Origin: JAVBPP01 sp031549535
Lineage (GTDB): Bacteria > Bacillota > Clostridia > Oscillospirales > Acutalibacteraceae
DNA: 18,022 bases
Direction of reading: 5' to 3'
Assembly (NCBI GenBank): GCA_031549535.1
Contig: JAVBPP010000043.1
Coordinates: 1 to 18,022 of the forward strand
Shown: positions 6,852 through 11,512 of the stretch, one piece after another
How the letters are laid out: every line of letters begins with the position of its first letter
Numbering within the stretch: position 1 is the first letter of the stretch
Translations under genes and position numbers: made by a program
Notes under the pieces: model-generated
What the model was told of the DNA's origin: nothing
The model's input: the letters and a program-made list of their open reading frames with translations, nothing else
Databases searched by the model: none

Positions 6852-8423
6852 TCACTGCACCTCCACCGGATTTTTTAATACATCGCGCATATAGGGCAGC
6901 TGCTCGGGTGCGTTAAATAATTTGAGCGGCACAAAAAGCTTCGAGGGGCGCGAAACGGAGCTGACCGCAAGGGAAAGGTCGTAGACCGCCTTACTCACCT
7001 CATGCGGCGTTATTGTGAAGTGGAAATACATATGGCGCACGCCGTCAAAATTATCGAGGTTCATGGCAAAATCCACGCCTGTGGAAACCTCCCAGCCCTC
7101 CGGCAAATCCCAATGGAACTGCAGCCACTGCTGCCGCCAGAGCGGGTTGAGCACTTCAAAGGTAAAGCGCAGCGGCACATCGCTTGTTACGTTGATGCCG
7201 TCCAGGCAGCAAAGCTTTGTTTTTAGGATGCTGTTGTTGCAATACAGGCTGTTGCTGTGATTTTCCAAATGATTTTTAAAGGTGGGGGCTGTAAACCGCC
7301 CCTTCTGCAAGTTCCAGTTATCATAAAGACTGCCTCCCTCATTCAGCCGGAGCATCGTGCCGCCCTCATGTAGAATATCGCAGTGATTCCCCATAAAAAC
7401 AGGCATCAGCCGCACGACACGGTCAGTCAACGCCGAGATTGTGCCGGGGATTTCAAGCCCCTCCACGGTGTTGAGTGCAACGGTTTTAATGCCCTCGCCG
7501 ATGGGGGTGAGCCACTTTTCCGGCAGGGCGTCGTAACCCAGCAGTATCCCGAGCAGGGCGCCCAGGGTCGCTGCCGTGCAGTCCGCATCCTCGCAGCAAC
7601 CCGCCGCAATGCACAGGCTCTTACCGAAATCCCCCTCGCCGTAAAGCCAGCCCAGCACCGTGATGGCCACATTGCTCGGCGCATCATACCCGGCCTCACC
7701 CACGGCAACATCCTCCTCCGGCTCGCCGTAGCAATAGCCGCGGTACATGCCAAAAATGCCCGGAACCGTGTTCAGCACCGCCTTGCGCGCCTGTTTCCAG
7801 TCGAGGCCGCCTGCATAGGCCTCCCGCACAGCGGCAATCCCCTTGGCAATGCCGCAGTCCGCCGGGATATAGCTCAAGCCAATTTCAATCAGCGTATCCC
7901 GATCCGCCACAGCAAAGGCCGCGCTTTGCACTGCTGCGAAAAATACCTCACCGTAGACGCCTTCGTCCGCATGATCCACGCTCGCGTCCTCAAAGGCGTA
8001 GCGCACCGCGATTTCCGGGTGACCGGGGGCGAGGCAGGCCCATACCTCACTGCGGATAAACGCGCCGCAGCTGTTGCGGTTCACATTGTTATAACTGCCC
8101 GAAAGCGGCGGCAACAGCCCCATGCGCAGGTTGTTTTTGCCCCCGCCGTATTCCGACCAGTTGGCAACGATAAAATCAATCCAGTATTCCGCCAATATGC
8201 CGGAATGCACAGCCTTGCCATGCTTTTCCGCCGCGCACAGCCAGGCGAGCTGCAAATCCAAATCATCATTCGGCCAAGCTCCCTGGCTCATATCCTGGGT
8301 GTAAAAATCCAAATCCAGCACGCCGCGCGCGCACTCGAACGGCGCACCAAGCGTACCCCCGATGTTTTTGCCCATCCAGCAGCCTTTTACGCGGTTGCGA
8401 TATTCCTGCAAGGTCATTTCCAT
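6852..8423 (-). CDS. ADP-ribosylglycohydrolase-fold (ARH/DraG-like) protein with C-terminal beta domain
   Basis: 523-aa cytoplasmic protein (no signal peptide). The N-terminal part is the all-helical ADP-ribosylglycohydrolase fold. It has VKGCWMGKNIGGTLGAPFE (12-30), the metal-site motif PNDDLDLQ (51-58, where classical members have TDDT), DHADEGVYGE (150-159) and the second metal motif EDADCTAATLGALLG (278-292). After about residue 350 comes a beta-rich region with many aromatics, absent from minimal ARH proteins. Members of this superfamily hydrolyse N- or O-glycosidic bonds to ribose; the changed first metal motif and the extra domain point to another glycoside rather than ADP-ribosyl-protein. 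The ATG at 8423 has GGGGAGGGG 7 nt upstream. It is first in the five-gene operon and sits behind the palindromic leader. Confidence 0.88.
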   Translation of the reverse strand: MEMTLQEYRNRVKGCWMGKNIGGTLGAPFECARGVLDLDFYTQDMSQGAWPNDDLDLQLAWLCAAEKHGKAVHSGILAEYWIDFIVANWSEYGGGKNNLRMGLLPPLSGSYNNVNRNSCGAFIRSEVWACLAPGHPEIAVRYAFEDASVDHADEGVYGEVFFAAVQSAAFAVADRDTLIEIGLSYIPADCGIAKGIAAVREAYAGGLDWKQARKAVLNTVPGIFGMYRGYCYGEPEEDVAVGEAGYDAPSNVAITVLGWLYGEGDFGKSLCIAAGCCEDADCTAATLGALLGILLGYDALPEKWLTPIGEGIKTVALNTVEGLEIPGTISALTDRVVRLMPVFMGNHCDILHEGGTMLRLNEGGSLYDNWNLQKGRFTAPTFKNHLENHSNSLYCNNSILKTKLCCLDGINVTSDVPLRFTFEVLNPLWRQQWLQFHWDLPEGWEVSTGVDFAMNLDNFDGVRHMYFHFTITPHEVSKAVYDLSLAVSSVSRPSKLFVPLKLFNAPEQLPYMRDVLKNPVEVQ

Positions 8424-8446
8424 GAAACTACCCCTCCCCTTTTTGA

Positions 8447-8551
8447 TATTACTTCGGCACGTAACAGTAGTTCATTTTGCGGGTCGAAATGCTCGGCCGT
8501 ATGGGATTTTGACCCGCAAAATTTTTACTACTGTTTGGTGCAGGAGTAATA
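8447..8551 (-). repeat. 105-bp imperfect palindromic leader element (copy 1)
   Basis: Two arms of about 44 bp face each other. Outer ends are TATTACTTCGGCAC (left) and the reverse complement of GTGCAGGAGTAATA (right), 12 of 14 alike. Inside are CAGTAGT/ACTACTG, then the perfect 12-bp pair ATTTTGCGGGTC (8473-8484) / GACCCGCAAAAT (8511-8522), around a loop of 26 nt or less. It lies between the predicted transcription start (about 8550) and the ribosome site of the ARH-like gene, so nearly the entire 5' leader would fold into one hairpin. A shorter relative sits at 17865-17914 ahead of the other operon. Confidence 0.85.
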
Positions 8552-8556
8552 CCAAT

Positions 8557-8585
8557 ATAGTAGCAGATATCACGCCGCTTGTCAT
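8557..8585 (-). promoter_or_regulatory. Sigma-A promoter of the five-gene operon
   Basis: On the minus strand a -35 ATGACA (8580-8585, 5 of 6 consensus) is 17 bp from a -10 TACTAT (8557-8562, 4 of 6). The start would be near 8550, at the very edge of the palindromic leader. It lies just inside the terminator of the preceding gene. Confidence 0.6.
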
Positions 8586-8587
8586 CC

Positions 8588-8630
8588 ATAAAAAAAGCCC
8601 CTCCGCACACTTTTTTGTATGCAGAGGGGA
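8588..8630 (-). terminator. Rho-independent terminator of the c-di-GMP-controlled gene
   Basis: On the minus strand a 13-bp stem begins CCCCTCTGCATAC and is closed by GTGTGCGGAGGGG (two G-T pairs, AAAAAA loop). It runs through one C into seven T (8590-8596). It starts 14 nt after the stop codon of the upstream gene. Confidence 0.92.
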
Positions 8631-8643
8631 TTTACAATTCCAC

Positions 8644-9306
8644 TTATTTTTGCCCGTTTAAAATCGCGGTGAGCATTTCGGAAGCATGCAGGGCGTTTTG
8701 ATAGTCCGCCGCGTTCACAACGGCGGCGTCAGCCTGCAGGAAAATGCCTTGATTGGCTTGATTCAAATGCTGCAGCCAGAGGATGTCCTCATCGGACGCG
8801 GTCGCCTTGATGCGGATTTCAGAGAACAAAGGGGCACTGACTTTTTGCGTGTCCACCGCCTCGTTGCAGACAAAAATCAGCTCGTTTGCGGCCTTTGTGA
8901 CCAGCTCGCTTGTTTGCAGATAAGCACCTCCGGCAAGCGCCCAGCCATTACCCCAGGAGATATCCGCCAGGTTCAAAAAGCGCAGCACATCCTCGCTGCT
9001 CATGAGCGTTTCACGGTCACCGTAATAAAAGCGCAGCCGGATTGCGGCGTATTCATCCGCCGCGCTTGTGTTTTCTAAGCGCAGCTCCTTATACAGGGGT
9101 GTGCCGGGGGTGAGCTGCTGGTTGTGCACCGTTGCGCTGAAAAAGCCGTAAAAACGCGCGGCAACCGCCGCATCTGTGGTAAAAACATGCATCGGCTCCT
9201 CCGCCGCCTGGGACTGGAGCGTCATGCTGTTGACCAGAACAAAAGAAAACGCACATACAAAAACAATACTGAAAAAAACGATTACTGCCTGCCATTTTAG
9301 TTTCAT
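8644..9306 (-). CDS. Secreted or membrane-tethered protein under c-di-GMP riboswitch control, possibly TasA/camelysin-like
   Basis: 220 aa. The start is the ATG at 9306, with AGGAGG 8 nt upstream; a longer frame to 9357 has no ribosome site and would bury the signal. Residues 1-35 form a signal peptide: K-x-K, a long hydrophobic core, and a possible cleavage at SQA-A near 34. The mature part reads as a beta-sandwich: TPGTPLYKELRLENT (66-80), AIRLRFYYGD (88-97), ISWGNGWALAGGAYLQTSEL (116-135), APLFSEIRIKA (158-168), and IFLQADAAVVNAADYQNAL (188-206). That order (PG, N-linked charged strand, W...Y, LF-x-I, AxAVQA-like end) resembles exported SipW-type matrix proteins such as TasA/CalY. This likeness is by eye and uncertain. 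Two c-di-GMP-I riboswitches in its leader point to a surface or lifestyle-switch role. It is monocistronic. Confidence 0.85.
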   Translation of the reverse strand: MKLKWQAVIVFFSIVFVCAFSFVLVNSMTLQSQAAEEPMHVFTTDAAVAARFYGFFSATVHNQQLTPGTPLYKELRLENTSAADEYAAIRLRFYYGDRETLMSSEDVLRFLNLADISWGNGWALAGGAYLQTSELVTKAANELIFVCNEAVDTQKVSAPLFSEIRIKATASDEDILWLQHLNQANQGIFLQADAAVVNAADYQNALHASEMLTAILNGQK

Positions 9307-9332
9307 AAAGAAAACCTCCTCAAAGATTTCGT

Positions 9333-9373
9333 GTAAGCAAAAGGGAACACCAAACACCTGCTTTGCTGCTTAC
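9333..9373 (-). other. Leader hairpin between riboswitch B and the ribosome site
   Basis: On the minus strand GTAAGCA (9367-9373) pairs with TGCTTAC (9333-9339), with an inner AAAG/CTTT and GG/CC extension. No T-run follows, so it is not an intrinsic terminator. It abuts a second small hairpin (CGAATC/GATTCG, 9374-9389) and ends 12 nt before AGGAGG. It may be part of the expression platform of riboswitch B or a spacer stem; its role is not clear. Confidence 0.5.
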
Positions 9374-9389
9374 CGAATCCTTTGATTCG

Positions 9390-9465
9390 CGCAACCGACT
9401 GCCATGCCCTTTCGGGTTTAGGCTCCAGGCTTTGCGTCCCCACATTTCCATGGGTTTGCCAAATG
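9390..9465 (-). ncRNA. c-di-GMP-I riboswitch (GEMM-I), aptamer B (gene-proximal)
   Basis: The minus strand carries the GEMM-I core in order: TTTGGCAAACC, a short stem with a purine-rich GGAAA loop, GGGGACGCAAAGCC, TGGAGCCTAAACC, a CCC-GAAA-GGG stem, then GGCATGGCAGTCGGTTGC. It is about 85-90% identical to aptamer A, so the two arose by tandem duplication. No terminator follows before the ribosome site, unlike A, so B may act with A or at translation. Confidence 0.92.
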
Positions 9466-9488
9466 TTTTCTTTTCAAAGTTCCAAATG

Positions 9489-9521
9489 AAAAAAGCAACT
9501 CAGTTGCCTGCGTTGCTTTTT
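9489..9521 (-). terminator. Riboswitch terminator / antiterminator region of aptamer A
   Basis: On the minus strand AAAAAGCAAC (9512-9521) pairs with GTTGC plus the T-run (9489-9499), a 10-bp stem followed by T. An alternative structure pairs the aptamer's own 3' GTTGC (9542-9546) with the GCAAC of the terminator arm (9512-9516), enclosing an AATCC-TTTT-GGATT hairpin (9526-9539). The two are mutually exclusive, as expected for a transcription-terminating switch. If ligand keeps GGTTGC in the aptamer, c-di-GMP would favour termination (OFF); this direction is inferred. Confidence 0.8.
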
Positions 9522-9539
9522 AACAAATCCAAAAGGATT

Positions 9540-9616
9540 GTGCAACCGACTGTCATGCCCTAACGGGTTTAGACTCCAGGCTTTGCGTCCCTGCATTTCT
9601 GCAGGTTTGCCAAATA
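9540..9616 (-). ncRNA. c-di-GMP-I riboswitch (GEMM-I), aptamer A (promoter-proximal)
   Basis: On the minus strand TTTGGCAAACC is followed by the perfect stem CCTGCA-GAAA-TGCAGG with a GNRA tetraloop. The hallmark GGGACGCAAAGCC, TGGAGTCTAAACC, a CCC-GTTA-GGG stem and GCATGACAGTCGGTTGC follow. These match the GEMM-I consensus in order and spacing, including the GNRA loop and its receptor-like CTAAAC...GCATG. It starts about 20 nt after the predicted transcription start and is followed by a terminator. Confidence 0.95.
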
Positions 9617-9643
9617 TTAACTTGGAAGTTACTCACTGCTGAT

Positions 9644-9672
9644 ACTATAACATAACGCTTTAGAAAATGCAA
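9644..9672 (-). promoter_or_regulatory. Sigma-A promoter of the riboswitch-controlled transcript
   Basis: On the minus strand a -35 TTGCAT (9667-9672) is 17 bp from a -10 TATAGT (9644-9649). A TG extended -10 element lies immediately before it (TGTTATAGT). The start near 9637 is just upstream of aptamer A. Confidence 0.8.
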
Positions 9673-9855
9673 GCCTTTTTTTAGAAAAGTTTAGAAAGAT
9701 TTCGTTGGGGTAACGTATCATAGTAAACGCAGGATGAAGCGAGCTGCAGCAACTAGATTTTTTTCTGGTTGCCGCGGTAACGCTACTAGTTTTGTGCACT
9801 GTTTTAAAAAAACGCAAGCATCCATCGTCATATTTAACAAAATTTTAAGATACAG
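9673..9855. other. Gap between divergent promoters
   Basis: No gene is seen in about 180 bp between the two promoters. It holds one 11-bp stem with one mismatch (GCAGCAACTAG 9746-9756 with CTGGTTGCCGC 9765-9775, T-rich loop) and two GGTAACG repeats (9710 and 9776 areas). The stem is not followed by a T-run on either strand. It could be a regulator site for one or both promoters, but nothing identifies it. Confidence 0.4.
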
Positions 9856-9884
9856 TTGATAACTTGTTCAATTTTTGATAGACT
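9856..9884 (+). promoter_or_regulatory. Sigma-A promoter of the secreted hydrolase
   Basis: A -35 TTGATA (9856-9861, 5 of 6) is 17 bp from a -10 TAGACT (9879-9884, 4 of 6). The start would be near 9891, about 50 nt before the ATG at 9940. It points away from the riboswitch promoter. Confidence 0.55.
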
Positions 9885-9939
9885 GAATCAGCAGGACAGG
9901 TTAACACAAATGGTAAAAATAGGAAGGGAGTCGTTCTAG

Positions 9940-11427
9940 ATGAAACCGCTAAAAATCGTCATATCTCTGTTTTTGGTATTGTCTTTGCTCTGCGTTTTGT
10001 TTCCAACAGCGCTGGCGGAGCAGGCGGAATGCGAGACCACTCCGGTAATTATGGTAAACGGAGTCAGCGCTATCAAGCTCTATGGCGCACCGGGCACACC
10101 CTTCGAGGGGCAGGATATCATGGAAATCCCAGGCACTGACCAGATTATGAGCGATGTCAAGGAAGCACTGCCGACCTTGCTCTTGACACTGGGTTTGCAG
10201 CGTTATAAGTGTTTGGGGCAGGAAGTGAGCAAGCTGGTGATGCCCTATGTGGACAAGTTCAGCTGTGACGCAGACGGAAACTCGAAGTATGAAGTCATTT
10301 CCAGTAGCTTTCCGCTCTCGTATGCAGAATACCACAACGGCGAGATGGACAATGTGGGCAATGGCTTTAACCGTGGTTTGATTGCGGAAGGCATCGGCGC
10401 AGATCATGTCTACAATTTCGTCTCCGACTGGCGTTTGGATGTTATGGAGCACGGGCGCAGGCTCCATGATTTTATTGAAAATGTCAAACAGCGCTCCGGC
10501 CATGATAAGGTGTCGCTGGTTGGCGTGAGCCAGGGCGGCGCTTTTGTGCTCGCCTATTTGCAGCAATTCGGCCATGGCTCAGTGGAAAATTTGGTATTGC
10601 TCTCCTCCACACACAATGGCGTTGAGTTAATCGGTGACCTTTACAGCGGCCGCGTGGCGCAAAATCCGGATACGATTGCGCCCTATTTGGTGGAGTTGCT
10701 CAACGGAAACCCAGAGCTGCAACTGCAGCTGCGTTTTCTTCTGCTTTTCCTGCGGGTATTTCGGGTTTTGGACGTTGCATTCTCCGCGCTGAACTATATA
10801 TCTTGCCGACTCAAGCCCTATACGAATCCGGAACTGCTGGTGCCCGCCGTTGCGCAGATGCCCGGAATTTGGAGCATGGTTCCACCGGACGACTATGAAT
10901 ATGCGCGGGATTACCTCTTGGACAAAACAAAGCATGCAAAGCTAATTGAAAAGATAGACGCCTATTACTATGATGTGCAAACGCAGGCCGACCGTATTCT
11001 GGACGAGGCCATGGCAGACGGCATGCGCCTGTTTATCACCTCGCACTATGGCATGACGGCAATCCCCTTTGGCGAGAATGCCACGCGCGTCAACGATGGC
11101 TTGGCAGACACTTACAGCACCAGCCTGGGGGCGACCTGTGCCCCGATATTCCAGACTTTCCCGAGCGGGTATACTCAGAAAAACGACGATGGCCACTCCC
11201 ACCTCTCCGCAGACGGCATTATTGATGCCTCAACTGTGAAATATCCGGAACAAACCTGGTTCTTCAAAGGGCTATCCCATGTGGATTATGGCCTTGCCTC
11301 CAACGCCATGCCCATGATTATTTGGATGATTACCGCCAAGGAGCAGTATACCGTGCATTCGCGCAGTGATTACGCGCAATTCATGGCCTTCAACGCACAA
11401 ACACGGCTGATAGAGCCGCTGCGTTGA
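9940..11427 (+). CDS. Secreted LCAT-like alpha/beta hydrolase (predicted lipase/esterase)
   Basis: 495 aa, the only real plus-strand gene in the window. Residues 1-26 form a signal peptide with a good cleavage site after ALA (LFPTALA-EQ), so the enzyme is probably exported. The nucleophile elbow is VGVSQGG with Ser197. Before it comes a lecithin:cholesterol-acyltransferase-like DWRLDVMEHGRRLHDFIE (163-180). The end holds DGIIDASTVKYP (425-436) and GLSHVDYG (444-451), giving His447 as the likely catalytic histidine. A charged and hydrophobic insertion (about 230-360) may be a lid. This layout suits acyl-ester hydrolysis or transfer on lipids, but the substrate is unknown. GGAAGGGAG lies 9 nt before the ATG. 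It is transcribed divergently from the c-di-GMP-controlled gene and ends at a shared bidirectional hairpin. Confidence 0.88.
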   Translation: MKPLKIVISLFLVLSLLCVLFPTALAEQAECETTPVIMVNGVSAIKLYGAPGTPFEGQDIMEIPGTDQIMSDVKEALPTLLLTLGLQRYKCLGQEVSKLVMPYVDKFSCDADGNSKYEVISSSFPLSYAEYHNGEMDNVGNGFNRGLIAEGIGADHVYNFVSDWRLDVMEHGRRLHDFIENVKQRSGHDKVSLVGVSQGGAFVLAYLQQFGHGSVENLVLLSSTHNGVELIGDLYSGRVAQNPDTIAPYLVELLNGNPELQLQLRFLLLFLRVFRVLDVAFSALNYISCRLKPYTNPELLVPAVAQMPGIWSMVPPDDYEYARDYLLDKTKHAKLIEKIDAYYYDVQTQADRILDEAMADGMRLFITSHYGMTAIPFGENATRVNDGLADTYSTSLGATCAPIFQTFPSGYTQKNDDGHSHLSADGIIDASTVKYPEQTWFFKGLSHVDYGLASNAMPMIIWMITAKEQYTVHSRSDYAQFMAFNAQTRLIEPLR

Positions 11428-11446
11428 TATCTACCGTATAACAGTT

Positions 11447-11500
11447 AAACCGGTATGCAATCTAATACCAATGATAGTATAAAGATTGCACACCGGTTTT
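11447..11500 (+). terminator. Bidirectional hairpin terminator between convergent genes
   Basis: A 17-bp stem with one mismatch (11447-11463 with 11483-11499, core ACCGGT and TGCAATCT) and a 19-nt loop is followed by TTTTCTTT on the plus strand. On the minus strand it is followed by TTTAACTGTTAT. It lies 19 nt after the hydrolase stop and 13 nt after the stop of the convergent gene, so it can serve both. Confidence 0.8.
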
Positions 11501-11512
11501 CTTTGCATCTGA

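Noticed and set aside
7383..8549. 388-aa open frame on the plus strand
   Set aside because: Antisense to the ARH-like gene and running into the palindromic leader; composition shows shadow-frame Arg/His richness.
9307..9357. Upstream ATG for the riboswitch-controlled protein
   Set aside because: AGGAGG at 9315-9320 serves the ATG at 9306; the longer form would place 17 residues before the signal peptide.
9390..9616. Near-identical direct repeats read as a mobile element or CRISPR-like repeat
   Set aside because: The repeat unit matches the c-di-GMP-I aptamer consensus with correct stems, so it is a tandem riboswitch.
9746..9775. 11-bp stem-loop as a terminator
   Set aside because: No T-run follows on either strand and no gene ends nearby.
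9629..9817. 62-aa minus-strand frame between the divergent promoters
   Set aside because: It covers the predicted riboswitch promoter, has no clear ribosome site and reads like random K/S-rich sequence.
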